A stretch of 64,000 nucleotides of DNA from contig JBCBET010000010.1 in NCBI GenBank assembly GCA_038528385.1, positions 51,308 through 115,307 of the forward strand, in the 5' to 3' direction. The stretch's first letter is position 1. Each line of letters starts with the position of its first letter. Below are positions 46,993 through 55,867 of the stretch, piece by piece. A program made the position numbers and the translations under genes. Origin of the DNA: Shimia_B sp038528385. GTDB lineage: Bacteria > Pseudomonadota > Alphaproteobacteria > Rhodobacterales > Rhodobacteraceae. The notes beneath the pieces are model-generated. The model saw nothing but the letters and a program-made list of their open reading frames with translations. It did no database searches and was not told where the DNA came from.

Positions 46993-48099
46993 TCATTGGG
47001 AGAAGTCATCAGGGCCTATTCCCAACTCACCAAGGTGAGCTCTAATAAGAAGTAGCTGATTGCGCGCCCGGATGTAGTCAGCGTCTCCGTCCCGACTAAT
47101 CTCAATAAATCTCCTTTCTGATTCGGGAGATTCAGGATCTAGGTTCAGGGGGTTCGAAATTGAAAAAACGCGGTCTCTTAGCTTGGGGTTCTGCTGAAGC
47201 AGTTCAATTATTTCACCAGTGTCATAGAGAGACTCATCAATCCGTCCTCCAAGACGTCCGTTTACCAATAATTGGGTTACGAAGTCATAGTCTGCATCCG
47301 AAACAAAGTAAGGAATAAACGCAAATGGGACTGAAATGGCAAAATCTCTGGAGACACGAGATGAGCTATCGACTCCTCCACTTGCAGCGGCCTCGACAGA
47401 GACTCCAACCCCAAGTTTCTCTAGGAATTCTGAAAGTTTCAACTCGGCGCTGGCTGATAGATTTCCGGAAACCGATAACTCATGATAAGAGGTGACGGTA
47501 CCGACGCCAAAGAAAAGTTCCTGGATAGGAATATAAGTGGCCCCACTATAATACCACGAGCCAATGGAGTTCATTATATTTTTGACTTCTAGACAGTCCG
47601 CGTTGTCACCTGCATAGGCACCGATAGCTGATGTGAAGGCGGACTTGTCAATTACGTCAAGTCTGCCAACGTCTGTGAAAGAGATATCCGAATGTGTTGT
47701 TATCTTGACAGAGATCTCTGATCTCGATCCAAAACTCCAAAGTCCTGCCTCACCCTTCAACTCAAGTACCGCACCTAAATCTACCACAAACTTGTGCTCA
47801 CGGTCTTCGAACGTCGTGTCGAAGCCATCTGAAATAACTTCAGATGAGCATTCTTGCCATCGGGGAGCGACGTCTAGATCGTTTAACTTGTAGAAGTCTC
47901 CGACTGCTTCACCACGTGGTTGAAATATGTAAAACGCCGGTATCTTAGCCAATGTGTATTCAAGCATTGCGTGTCCAATCGGATCACTCAATGGCGCTAA
48001 AGCGCTTTCCCTGAGACCATTCACAAGTTCCTGCGAGTTGGTTGTCGATGGCAGTGTGCTCGCAGCAACAGCGAGTGCCAAATATGTAACCCTAATCAT
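46993..48099 (-). CDS. Secreted protein of unknown function (island cargo)
   Basis: Encodes 368 residues from the start at 48099, giving a signal peptide (MIRVTYLALAVAASTLPSTTNS); upstream ATGs at 48117 and 48141 are possible. GGGGAG lies 10 bases before the chosen start. I recognise no family. The mature protein has an alternating hydrophobic/polar, beta-rich middle (KFVVDLGAVLELKGEAGLW) and an Ala/Ser-rich segment. The gene is visibly AT-richer, uses different codons from its neighbours and lies opposite in direction between two backbone genes, which suggests separate acquisition. Confidence 0.75.
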   Translation of the reverse strand: MIRVTYLALAVAASTLPSTTNSQELVNGLRESALAPLSDPIGHAMLEYTLAKIPAFYIFQPRGEAVGDFYKLNDLDVAPRWQECSSEVISDGFDTTFEDREHKFVVDLGAVLELKGEAGLWSFGSRSEISVKITTHSDISFTDVGRLDVIDKSAFTSAIGAYAGDNADCLEVKNIMNSIGSWYYSGATYIPIQELFFGVGTVTSYHELSVSGNLSASAELKLSEFLEKLGVGVSVEAAASGGVDSSSRVSRDFAISVPFAFIPYFVSDADYDFVTQLLVNGRLGGRIDESLYDTGEIIELLQQNPKLRDRVFSISNPLNLDPESPESERRFIEISRDGDADYIRARNQLLLIRAHLGELGIGPDDFSQ

Positions 48100-48280
48100 T
48101 GTGTCAAATCTCCCCATAAACACGAGCGTGCAAGACAACATACTTATGAGTTACGCCCACGAAACCTTACGTGCAGAGCAACCGATACAGCAATACCCTC
48201 TCCGCAAGATCGAGTACTTCGGCATCCCTGATGGCGGGTCTGGTCTGGGCCAGAGTGAGAGGGGTGCCGGGTTTTCCGTG

Positions 48281-48330
48281 ACGGGTTTGGAGGTCTGGAG
48301 AGAGGCTCCCGGCTGGCCTGTCGCGGAGAT
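48281..48330 (+). promoter_or_regulatory. Island leader repeat, copy 2 (before the ParB-like gene)
   Basis: This is the second copy of the leader seen at 45626-45675: TGACGGGTTTGGAGGTC, GAGAGGCTCCCGGC and TGTCGCGGAG, ending seven bases before the ParB-like ATG. The two copies differ by a few substitutions and one small indel. The cargo gene between them is on the other strand, so each copy heads its own rightward gene. Confidence 0.8.
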
Positions 48331-48336
48331 ATCCCG

Positions 48337-49914
48337 ATGACCAAGCAACAGAAGATCACCCTCAGCGCCTCGCGCGACATTCCCTTCAACAAGCTGATGC
48401 TCAGCCAGTCGAACGTGCGCCACGTCAAGGCGGGCGTGTCGATCGAGGAACTGGCCGAGGACATCGCGCGGCGGACGCTGCTCAGCTCCATCACCGTGCG
48501 GCCCGTGCTGGACGAGAGCGGCGCCGAGACCGGCATGTACACGATCCCCGCCGGCGGGCGGCGGTTCCGAGCGCTCGAATTGCTCGTCAGCTCGAGGCGC
48601 ATGAACAAGACCGCGCTGGTGCCCTGCATCGTCCGCACCGATGGGCTCGCAGAAGAGGACAGCCTTGCCGAGAACGTCCAGCGCGCGCCGTTGCATCCGC
48701 TCGACCAGTTCCGCGCCTTCCAGGCGATGCGCGAGAAGGGCCGCACAGAGGAGGAAATCGCCGCGGCCTTCTTCGTCTCGGCCAGCGTGGTCAAGCAGCG
48801 GCTGAAGCTCGCTGCGGTCGCGCCGTCGCTGCTCGACGCCTATGCCGAGGAGGAGATGACGCTCGACCAGCTCATGGCCTTCACGGTCAACCCCGATCAC
48901 GCGCGGCAGGAGCAGGTCTGGGAGGCGCTGCAGCGGCACTATTCCCGGCAGTCCTACGAGATCCGCCGCATGCTGACCGAAGGTGCAGTGCGGGCTTCGG
49001 ACAAACGGGCGCAGTTTGTCGGGCTCGACGATTACGTCGAGGCCGGGGGCGAGATCCTGCGCGACCTGTTCCAGCAGGACGACGGCGGTTGGCTGCAGGA
49101 TGCCGCCCTTCTCGACGTCATGGTGCCCGAGAAGCTCGCCGAGGAGGCCGAGGCGGTCCGCGCCGAGGGCTGGAAATGGGTCGAGATCGACACCGAGTTC
49201 CCCTATGGCCACACCTTCGGTATGCGCCGGGTCCATGGCGAGGCGGTGCCGATGAGTGACGAGGAGGAGGCCAACTATCAGGCACTGAAGGCCGAATACG
49301 ACGCGCTCGAGGCCGAGCATGCGGAAGCCGACGAGTTGCTCGACGACGTCGATGCCCGGCTGGGCGAGATCGAGGAGGCGATGGAGGCGCTCGAGGCGCG
49401 TCCGATCCGGTTCGATGCAGAAGACCTCACGCTGGCAGGAGCCTTCGTCAGCATCGACAGTTCCGGGCGGCTGCGGGTCGAGCGCGGCTATGTGCGGCCC
49501 GAAGACGAGCCGGTCGAGGAGGTGGAGGACACCGGCGAGGTCGCACCGCAATCGGCGCCGGACGAGGACGCGGATGATACTGTCACGTCTACCACGGACG
49601 AGGAGGAAGAAGACGAGGGCCTGAAACCGCTTTCCGACCGCCTTGTCATGGAACTCACGGCCCATCGCACCCTCGCCTTGCGCAATGTGTTGGCCCAGGA
49701 TCCGCAGGTCGCCTTCCTCGCGGCGCTGCACGCGATGGTCCTGCGGCTCTTCTATCGCTACGCCGTCGACAGCTGCGTCGAGATCGAGCCGCGCAACGCC
49801 GCCTTCGGGTCGCAGGTGCCGGGCCTCGGTGATACGGCCTATGCGCAGGCCATCGACCAGCGCCACGAGACCTGGGCGCGGAACCTTCCGAAGGCATCCG
49901 AGGACCTCTGGTAG
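48337..49914 (+). CDS. ParB/Spo0J-like partition protein, truncated by an in-frame amber codon
   Basis: Encodes 525 residues before TAG at 49912-49914. ParB features are GGRRFRAL (73-80), the box ENVQR (112-116) and a helix-turn-helix (about 137-158). A long coiled and acidic linker follows. Related island ParB-like proteins are roughly 700 residues, and the same frame continues past TAG for 183 more sense codons with family-like content. The gene is therefore probably damaged, unless amber readthrough occurs. It forms part of the maintenance backbone. Confidence 0.85.
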   Translation: MTKQQKITLSASRDIPFNKLMLSQSNVRHVKAGVSIEELAEDIARRTLLSSITVRPVLDESGAETGMYTIPAGGRRFRALELLVSSRRMNKTALVPCIVRTDGLAEEDSLAENVQRAPLHPLDQFRAFQAMREKGRTEEEIAAAFFVSASVVKQRLKLAAVAPSLLDAYAEEEMTLDQLMAFTVNPDHARQEQVWEALQRHYSRQSYEIRRMLTEGAVRASDKRAQFVGLDDYVEAGGEILRDLFQQDDGGWLQDAALLDVMVPEKLAEEAEAVRAEGWKWVEIDTEFPYGHTFGMRRVHGEAVPMSDEEEANYQALKAEYDALEAEHAEADELLDDVDARLGEIEEAMEALEARPIRFDAEDLTLAGAFVSIDSSGRLRVERGYVRPEDEPVEEVEDTGEVAPQSAPDEDADDTVTSTTDEEEEDEGLKPLSDRLVMELTAHRTLALRNVLAQDPQVAFLAALHAMVLRLFYRYAVDSCVEIEPRNAAFGSQVPGLGDTAYAQAIDQRHETWARNLPKASEDLW

Positions 49915-50466
49915 GCGCTGACCGAGTTCGACAGCTGCAGCCGCGAGGCGCTTTTCGCCCATTGCGTGGCGATGAGTGTGAATGCCGTCCACGACCCCTA
50001 CCAGCGCCGTCCGCGCGCAATCGCGCATGCGGATGTGCTGGCCGGAACGGTCGGCCTCGACATGGCCAAGGCGGGCTGGACGGTGACAGGCGACAGCTAC
50101 CTCGGCCGCGTGACCAAGGCGCGCATCCTCGAAGCCGTGCGCGAGGCGAAGGGCGAGGACGCCGTGGACCGGATCGCCGGGCTGAAGAAGGCCGAGATGG
50201 TGACGGCAGCAGAGGACCTGCTCGTCGGCACCGGCTGGCTGCCGGACCCGCTGCGCACGCCGCCGCTGCCGGAAGAGGATGCACCGGAGATCGAGCTCGT
50301 CGACGAGGCGGGCGGCGTCGGGGATGAGGCTTCGGAAGAGGATCCCAACAGCAGCGAAGCGCAATCGGCGGAAGACGGCGGTGAACCGGCTATCGGAGAC
50401 TCCGACGCAATGGAGGAAGATGATCCCGTCGCCGGTGACGCCTTCGCCAAAACAGCCGCCGAGTGA
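49915..50466 (+). pseudogene. Severed C-terminal part of the ParB-like protein
   Basis: The frame continues without interruption from the codon after TAG to TGA at 50464-50466. It encodes ALTEFDSCSREALFAHCVAM, then YLGRVTKARILEAVREAKG and LLVGTGWLPDPLR, the usual C-terminal block of these ParB-like proteins. It could be translated only by readthrough or by reinitiation at GTG 49966 or ATG 49972, for which no good SD is seen. The acidic tail is intact. Confidence 0.8.
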
Positions 50467-50510
50467 CCTTCGAGCAGGTCGGAGCTCCTTCCCCCCGAGT
50501 TCCAGCAGCC

Positions 50511-50541
50511 GGGGTCCGCCAGAGATGGCGGGCCCCTTTTT
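50511..50541 (+). terminator. Rho-independent terminator after the ParB-like gene
   Basis: A 10-bp stem (GGGGTCCGCC with GGCGGGCCCC, one G-U pair) closes a six-base loop AGAGAT and is followed at once by a T-run (CTTTTTCT) on the plus strand. It stands 44 bp after the ParB-like frame and 25 bp before the Toprim gene, so the Toprim gene needs its own promoter or readthrough. Confidence 0.85.
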
Positions 50542-50566
50542 CTATCCAAGACAGTAGGCACAGAGC

Positions 50567-51610
50567 ATGCACAGCCCCGCCGCAGACATCGCCCGCCGCC
50601 TTGCCGAGGAGGCGGAGACCGTGTGCCGCCACTACCTCTCGAACGGCCGCAAGCAGGGCCGGTATTGGATCGTCGGTGACGTGCAGAATACGCCCGGTCG
50701 CAGCCTCTATGTACGGCTGTCGGGTCCGACCTCCGGGCCCGGCGCAGCTGGCAAGTGGACCGATTCAGCAACCGGGCAGCATGGCGACCTTCTGGATCTG
50801 ATCGCCCTCAACTTGGGGATCGCCACGCTGAAGGACACGCTGGACGAAGCCCGCAGATTTCTCAGCCTGCCGCAAAAGGACACGCATCGCGCGACTAACC
50901 GGCCAGGAATCCGCGGCTCCACCGACGCCGCGCGGCGGCTCTGGGCTATCGGCGAGCCGATTTCAGGCACGCTGGCCGAACGATATCTCTCGAAACGCGG
51001 CCTCTCGGGGCTCGGACATCTGGACGCCCTCCGATTTCACCCGAGGTGCTACTATTGGCGCGAGGAACACCGGTCTGGGAACCCACCCGAGACCTGGCCT
51101 GCCCTGCTCGCCAAGGTGACTGACCTCGACGGACGGCTCACGGGCCTGCATCGCACGTGGCTCGATCCCGCCACAGCAGAGAAAGCCCCGGTCAGTCCAC
51201 CGCGCAAGGCCATGGGCAATCTCCTCGGCCACGGTGTCCGCATGGGCGAACCGAACGGCGTCCTGCTCGTCGGCGAGGGCCTGGAGACCATGATCTCCCT
51301 GCACCTAGCGCTACCCAAGATGGCATGCGTCGCCGCTCTGTCCGCCAACCATCTCGCCGCCCTCAAGCTGCCCAAGGGTCTGCATCGTCTCTACATCGCC
51401 GTCGATCCCGATCCCGCTGGCCTGAGCGCTGCGGACCAAGTGGAGCGCCGTGCCGGCGGGTCCCAGATCAACACCGTGCGCCTCTCTCCGCGTCTTGGCG
51501 ACTTCAACGACGACCTGCGCGCCACTGGCCTCGACGAACTACGCGCGCATCTGCATCCGCAATTGGCGCCGGAGGACGCGGCCCTGCTCCTCGACGCCGC
51601 ATTCGACTGA
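50567..51610 (+). CDS. Toprim-domain primase-like protein
   Basis: Encodes 347 residues. The C-terminal half is a Toprim fold: GEGLET with catalytic E237 and AVDPDPAG with D280 and D282. The N-terminal region resembles the zinc-free primase-associated domain found in island Toprim proteins (GDLLDLIALNLG, AERYLSKRGL). Such proteins probably prime or support replication of the excised element. It follows the ParB-like gene and precedes the DUF2493 gene. Confidence 0.88.
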   Translation: MHSPAADIARRLAEEAETVCRHYLSNGRKQGRYWIVGDVQNTPGRSLYVRLSGPTSGPGAAGKWTDSATGQHGDLLDLIALNLGIATLKDTLDEARRFLSLPQKDTHRATNRPGIRGSTDAARRLWAIGEPISGTLAERYLSKRGLSGLGHLDALRFHPRCYYWREEHRSGNPPETWPALLAKVTDLDGRLTGLHRTWLDPATAEKAPVSPPRKAMGNLLGHGVRMGEPNGVLLVGEGLETMISLHLALPKMACVAALSANHLAALKLPKGLHRLYIAVDPDPAGLSAADQVERRAGGSQINTVRLSPRLGDFNDDLRATGLDELRAHLHPQLAPEDAALLLDAAFD

Positions 51611-51837
51611 TCGGGCACGATATCTCAGGTCAGCGCCCGCGCAATCAGAGCCACGCCTTCCGGCCTTCCGAGAGCGGTCGAGACGGAGCAGAGCCCGGCC
51701 GGGACCGCAACGGCAAGCCGTCCTCCGCTTCGCTTCGGCCGCCGCAGGCGCGGCGGTGCAGACCCGCCCGGCCCCCGCTTTTCCGTCTCCCGGGAAGGCC
51801 GCGAGAGGCGCGGTCTTCGAAAAGCGGAGACCACATC
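51611..51837. other. Leader region before the DUF2493 gene
   Basis: These 227 bp carry no credible gene. A GC-rich tract with GCCGTCCTCCGCT at 51717-51729 reappears in the leader of DUF736 at 53859-53871. An inverted GGCCGCCGC/GCGGCGG stretch around 51737-51752 may fold. An AAAGCGGAGA Shine-Dalgarno precedes ATG 51838. The repeated motif suggests a second type of shared leader in the island. Confidence 0.4.
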
Positions 51838-52764
51838 ATGACCGAGACCCATGTTCAAACCCGATCCTCCACGGCCGTCGTGCTCGAGGAACTGCAGCTC
51901 TACGGCTGGCGCCCCTTCACCGACGAGCCCGATCCCCGTCCCCTGCCGGATCCCGACGCCATTCGTTCCGCCGTCGCCGACATCTTCGACGCGCTCGTCT
52001 CAACTCTCTCCGATACCCGTCTGGAGCCCGACCTCGAAGACCTGCTCTGGTCCACGACGAACCTCTTCCACCGCACGACCGAGCGCACGGGCCGCGACCT
52101 CGACACCAACGAACAGGCGCAGAAGCGGTCGCAACGCGAGCAGGACGGATCCGAGGTCCGATCGGTCGAGCTCGAGACCTTGATTGCCGAGGGCATCACG
52201 CTGCTCGAACGGCGCAACGCCTACGAGGCCATGCGCGATCTCGCGGCAGATCTCTTCCAGACCCATCTCGGCCAGACTTGGCACCCAAGGTCCGGCAGCC
52301 ATGTGAACCGCCGCACGATGACCGCCTCGCTGATCGACAGCCGCGACCACCTGGCTGCGAAACGCCGCGCCGATCTGGAACCGCTCCTGCCGAAGGGCAC
52401 GAAGATCGCCTTTAGCGGCGGGCTCGATTGCAGCGATCACACGGCCATCTGGGCAGCCCTCGACCGCGTCCACGCGAAACATGCCGACATGGTCCTGTTG
52501 CACGGCGGCGCGCCACGCGGGGCCGAACGCATCGCCACCGCCTGGGCCGACAAGCGCGGCGTGACGCAGATCGTCTTCAAACCCGACTGGACGCGGCACG
52601 GAAAGTCGGCCCCCTTCAAGCGAAACGACCGGTTGCTCGACACGATGCCCATCGGACTCGTCGTCTTCCCGGGCTCCGGCATCACCGAGAACCTCGCCGA
52701 CAAGGCCCGCACGATGGGCATTCCGCTCTTCGACTTCCGTCCGAAAGCCGCACCATCGACATGA
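51838..52764 (+). CDS. DUF2493 (SLOG-superfamily) protein
   Basis: Encodes 308 residues. The C-terminal third matches the DUF2493/YspA-type SLOG fold: KIAFSGGLDCSDHTAIW, LLHGGAPRGAERIATAWAD and FKPDWTRHGKSAPFKRND. SLOG domains bind nucleotides or nucleotide-derived ligands. The N-terminal two thirds are helical. ATG 51838 is chosen because an SD precedes it; the frame is open far upstream. It is a common neighbour of DUF932, ParB and Toprim genes on alphaproteobacterial elements. Confidence 0.86.
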   Translation: MTETHVQTRSSTAVVLEELQLYGWRPFTDEPDPRPLPDPDAIRSAVADIFDALVSTLSDTRLEPDLEDLLWSTTNLFHRTTERTGRDLDTNEQAQKRSQREQDGSEVRSVELETLIAEGITLLERRNAYEAMRDLAADLFQTHLGQTWHPRSGSHVNRRTMTASLIDSRDHLAAKRRADLEPLLPKGTKIAFSGGLDCSDHTAIWAALDRVHAKHADMVLLHGGAPRGAERIATAWADKRGVTQIVFKPDWTRHGKSAPFKRNDRLLDTMPIGLVVFPGSGITENLADKARTMGIPLFDFRPKAAPST

Positions 52765-52780
52765 CCGGATTTCCGCCGAT

Positions 52781-52808
52781 GCCCGCCCCGGACTCTCCCG
52801 GGGCGGGC
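52781..52808 (+). terminator. Strong GC hairpin after the DUF2493 gene
   Basis: Perfect 11-bp arms GCCCGCCCCGG (52781-52791) and CCGGGGCGGGC (52798-52808) flank a six-base loop, 17 bp after the DUF2493 stop. Only a weak T content follows, so it may be an inefficient terminator or an RNA-stabilising element. Confidence 0.55.
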
Positions 52809-52882
52809 CGTATTCTGCTATGATCTGCCCGTGCCAATGGAGGAGGTGGCGGCGCGATCCTTGATGTAGAAAGGAGTGCCTT

Positions 52883-53335
52883 ATGTTCTTTTCCACCCTC
52901 TTCGCGCTGTTCGGCCTCGGTGCCCTCTGCTGGATCCTGTTCAACCTGGCTGTTTACGCCCTGCCCTTCGCGATCGGGCTGACCTCGGGCATGTATCTGT
53001 ATGAAACGGACCAAGGCGTCTTCCTGTCGATCATGGCCGGACTCTTCATCGGCGGCCTCGTCGCCGCTCTCGGAGAATTCGCCTTCGATCACATCCGGTC
53101 TGTCCCTCTCAAACTCGCTATCGGCCTGATCTACGCGGTCCCTGCCGGGATCGCCGGGTTTCATGCGGCGAAGGGTTTCGCCGAGGTCGGCAGCGCAGGC
53201 TCCGTCACCATCACCATCTTGTCCTGGTTTGGCGCGCTGGTCGTCGGAGGCACGGCCTGGGCGCGAGTGTCGGGCTGGTCGGAGGTCAACGACATGACAG
53301 ATACGGCTTCTCACCGCACCTTTCGCGAACACTGA
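52883..53335 (+). CDS. Small multi-pass membrane protein
   Basis: Encodes 150 residues with four predicted helices (about 5-35, 43-65, 75-100, 105-125). An AAAGGAG Shine-Dalgarno precedes the ATG by seven bases. I recognise no named family; it recurs in feel with backbone genes of this element type, but that is an impression only. A short polar C-terminus (VNDMTDTASHRTFREH) lies in the cytoplasm or periplasm. Confidence 0.65.
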   Translation: MFFSTLFALFGLGALCWILFNLAVYALPFAIGLTSGMYLYETDQGVFLSIMAGLFIGGLVAALGEFAFDHIRSVPLKLAIGLIYAVPAGIAGFHAAKGFAEVGSAGSVTITILSWFGALVVGGTAWARVSGWSEVNDMTDTASHRTFREH

Positions 53336-53977
53336 TGCCCTGCCCGATCCTCTCCGCGGGCGCATGCGCCACCGGCGCTGGAGCGTGGGACCCTGCCCAT
53401 CGAGGCACTCGGTCTTCGCTAAGGCAGGATCGGCCTCTTTGCAGTCACGATGGCGCGGTGCGTTGAGCCAGATCGTCGAAACAGCAGGCTTCGCTCGCGA
53501 CCTCGACCGCAAATGCGCATGGAAAACGGGGACATCGACCTTCGCGGCAGACAAACTACACTGCGGAAGGAGGGGGTAATCCCGAGATCGCGGCTCAACT
53601 TCCCGACCCGCTCGGTTTCCGCCTGTACGCCGCTACCTGTCTTTGCGCGACGCAAGCTGCCGGGGTCTTGCGCGGTCCATTCGCGGTCTGTCATCCCTTC
53701 TCCCATGGCTTGGGCCAAGCTTCCCTTGCGGACCTCTCAGCGGCTGATCTGACCGGGATCGGCTGACGCCTCGACCGCCTTAGCCGCAACGGCCTGTCCG
53801 GACTTTCTTCCCCTGGCGGATGCCCGCCATTCCTCGCGGAACAAGAAAGACCGGCCTTGCCGTCCTCCGCTGGCGCTGCGGGCCACAGAGGCTGCGTCGG
53901 CGGATCGTCCCGGTCCTGACGATCGCCATCGAGGCCGCGATGGGCGCGGGCTCGGACAAGCCAAAAGGAGACATGAC
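53336..53977. other. Gene-poor 640-bp stretch before DUF736
   Basis: Open frames here are short on both strands and show no family resemblance, SD or consistent codon bias. The last 160 bp form a leader for DUF736 with GCCGTCCTCCGCT at 53859-53871 and an AAAAGGAGA Shine-Dalgarno at 53961-53969. The rest may be degraded coding DNA; I cannot identify its origin. Confidence 0.5.
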
Positions 53978-54316
53978 ATGGCCACCATCGGAACCTTCAA
54001 GAAGACCGGCAGCGAGTACGTCGGCGAAATCGTCACCCTGAGCGTTCAGGCGAAAGCCGTCCGCATCGTCCCCGATGACAGCACCCCGAACGAGAACGCC
54101 CCCTCCCACCGCGTCTTCGTCGGCCGTGCCGAGATCGGCGCCGCCTGGTCCAAGCGCTCCGCCGAGGGCCGCGACTACCTGAGCCTCAAGCTCGACGACC
54201 CGAGCTTTACCCAACCGATCTACGCCAACCTCTTCGACGATACGGTGATCGAAGGCGGCGAGGAGACCTTCAGCCTCATCTGGTCGCGCCCCAACAGCCG
54301 TCGCAACGGCGACTGA
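53978..54316 (+). CDS. DUF736 protein
   Basis: Encodes 112 residues: MATIGTFKKTGSEYVGEI at the N-terminus, RIVPDD, GAAWSKRS and DDPSFTQPIYANLF are DUF736 hallmarks. The family is nearly restricted to plasmids and conjugative elements of alphaproteobacteria and has no proven function. AAAAGGAGA precedes the start. A hairpin with arms CCCCGCC and GGCGGGG (54326-54351) follows the stop and probably ends transcription. Confidence 0.9.
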   Translation: MATIGTFKKTGSEYVGEIVTLSVQAKAVRIVPDDSTPNENAPSHRVFVGRAEIGAAWSKRSAEGRDYLSLKLDDPSFTQPIYANLFDDTVIEGGEETFSLIWSRPNSRRNGD

Positions 54317-54325
54317 CAGTGGCCC

Positions 54326-54360
54326 CCCCGCCTGGCGATCGTCGGGCGGGGAATTCTTCT
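54326..54360 (+). terminator. Hairpin terminator after DUF736
   Basis: Arms CCCCGCC (54326-54332) and GGCGGGG (54345-54351) form a 7-bp GC stem with a 12-base loop, followed by AATTCTTCT. It lies 10 bp after the stop of DUF736 and marks the switch from backbone to the nuclease and restriction cargo. Confidence 0.65.
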
Positions 54361-54676
54361 GAACTAACGACAGATGGTCGACGGCTCTTAGAGAACGTAC
54401 GACGCCGAAACTCGGCCCACACTGTACTCTTAGCACCATGCTTTGACGCTGAGGTTACACCTGCATAGCCGACATTAGGTTAGCGCGCACCAACGAGTGG
54501 CGGGTGAATGTACATTTTCCCTTGTTCTCCTTGACTTCCACTCCGAACATTCGACAGTCTCTCGTTGTGTCCAGAGCACAAGGCAGCGCCGGACGCACTA
54601 ATTTCACGTCTGCCAACAATAACCGGCACCGGACCATTCTGGGGAAGGCCGAGACACCCTTGCACTGGAGAGCAAG
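54361..54676. other. Non-coding stretch between DUF736 and the first HNH gene
   Basis: About 315 bp with no convincing gene and clearly lower GC than DUF736. Short frames on both strands lack an SD and family features. It marks the left boundary of the defence cargo and may hold the promoter of the HNH gene. Confidence 0.5.
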
Positions 54677-55672
54677 ATGCCATCCTCGAAAACGCCTCTG
54701 GGCGAGCACGACCACTTGTTGGAAATCTACGAAACCGAAGTCGAGGTCGAATATCGCGGCGAGCGATACCGCGTCCGCGACAACGGCGCGGTCTTCCGCC
54801 TGAACGAGTTCCGGAAGAGCCCCCGACCGCTCGACAAGACTTGGACCTTCGGACGCCAGAACCTGACGACCGGTTACCGCCTTCTGGCCGGTGTCCCGAT
54901 CCATCGCATTGTCTGCACCGCCTTCAACGGACCGCCGCCGACCGATCAGCATATCGTCGACCACATCGACACTAACCGGGCCAACAACAGGCCCGAGAAC
55001 CTGCGATGGCTGACAAGGCTGGAGAACGCCCTTCTAAATGAAATCACCGCCCGCCGCATCGAGCTGGCGTACGGGTCGATTGAAGCGTTTCTCGCAGATC
55101 CGTCCAAACCCAAGAACGAGACATCCTTTCCAGACGTCTCATGGATGCGGATCGTGACCAAGGAGGAAGGTGCCAGAACCAAGTCCCGCTTCGAGGCGTG
55201 GGCGAAGAGCGGATCGGTACCGAGCGCCGGCGCAATTGGCGAATGGCTCTACGGCACCCGTGAGCGGGCTGACTTCGAGCCGGAGCCAGAAGAGTACGAA
55301 AGCCTGACGCCATCGGCGATCCAAGTGAAGTGGAGGGTGGCGACCGAGTTCCCGGGATGCCCCCAAGCTGTGTCAGAAGATGGATTGGAGCGATACGCCC
55401 AGAACCTCCGGTTCGGACAGGTTTTCGCCAGGAACGACATTTACCAGAGCTTGGTCGTTCAGTGCGCGCTCGTCGAAGACGGACTGGTCGTTCTCACTCA
55501 CAATCCTGAAGAGAACGCGATCAAACACTGGGCTGTCGCCATGGTCACGATCCGAGGCGAGCTGTTCGTTCATCGGAGTGAGCATCAATACTTCACACTT
55601 CAAGGCGCGCTGAAAACCTTCTGCGAGCTGACCGGCGAGAATTTAGACGAGAGCATCGATGACTATTCGTAA
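54677..55672 (+). CDS. HNH endonuclease (homing-like)
   Basis: Encodes 331 residues. The HNH motif spans residues 76-112: H76 in IHRIVCTAF, H96 in IVDHIDTN, and N108 in NNRPENLRW. This version is typical of phage and mobile homing nucleases. The C-terminal 200 residues are of unknown type. It stands alone between non-coding gaps and may act on foreign DNA or simply be a selfish passenger. Confidence 0.82.
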   Translation: MPSSKTPLGEHDHLLEIYETEVEVEYRGERYRVRDNGAVFRLNEFRKSPRPLDKTWTFGRQNLTTGYRLLAGVPIHRIVCTAFNGPPPTDQHIVDHIDTNRANNRPENLRWLTRLENALLNEITARRIELAYGSIEAFLADPSKPKNETSFPDVSWMRIVTKEEGARTKSRFEAWAKSGSVPSAGAIGEWLYGTRERADFEPEPEEYESLTPSAIQVKWRVATEFPGCPQAVSEDGLERYAQNLRFGQVFARNDIYQSLVVQCALVEDGLVVLTHNPEENAIKHWAVAMVTIRGELFVHRSEHQYFTLQGALKTFCELTGENLDESIDDYS

Positions 55673-55867
55673 ATGATGCAACACGCGTTTTGGTGTGGCC
55701 ATCGTCCCATCTCTAATGCGGGGCCGACACAAACCTTCCATTCACGGCAAACGATGCGAACGGTCAACTTAGGCCGTACCGGACGCTCGCACCGGCGCGG
55801 GCAATACCAACCCATCTCTCCTCTCAAGCGCCTTTCACGCCCTACACAATAAGACTAAAGCTGTGCC

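Noticed and set aside
53419..53718. Possible minus-strand gene of 99 residues
   Set aside because: Low-complexity, arginine-rich translation with no SD and no family resemblance; also several equally long frames on the other strand.
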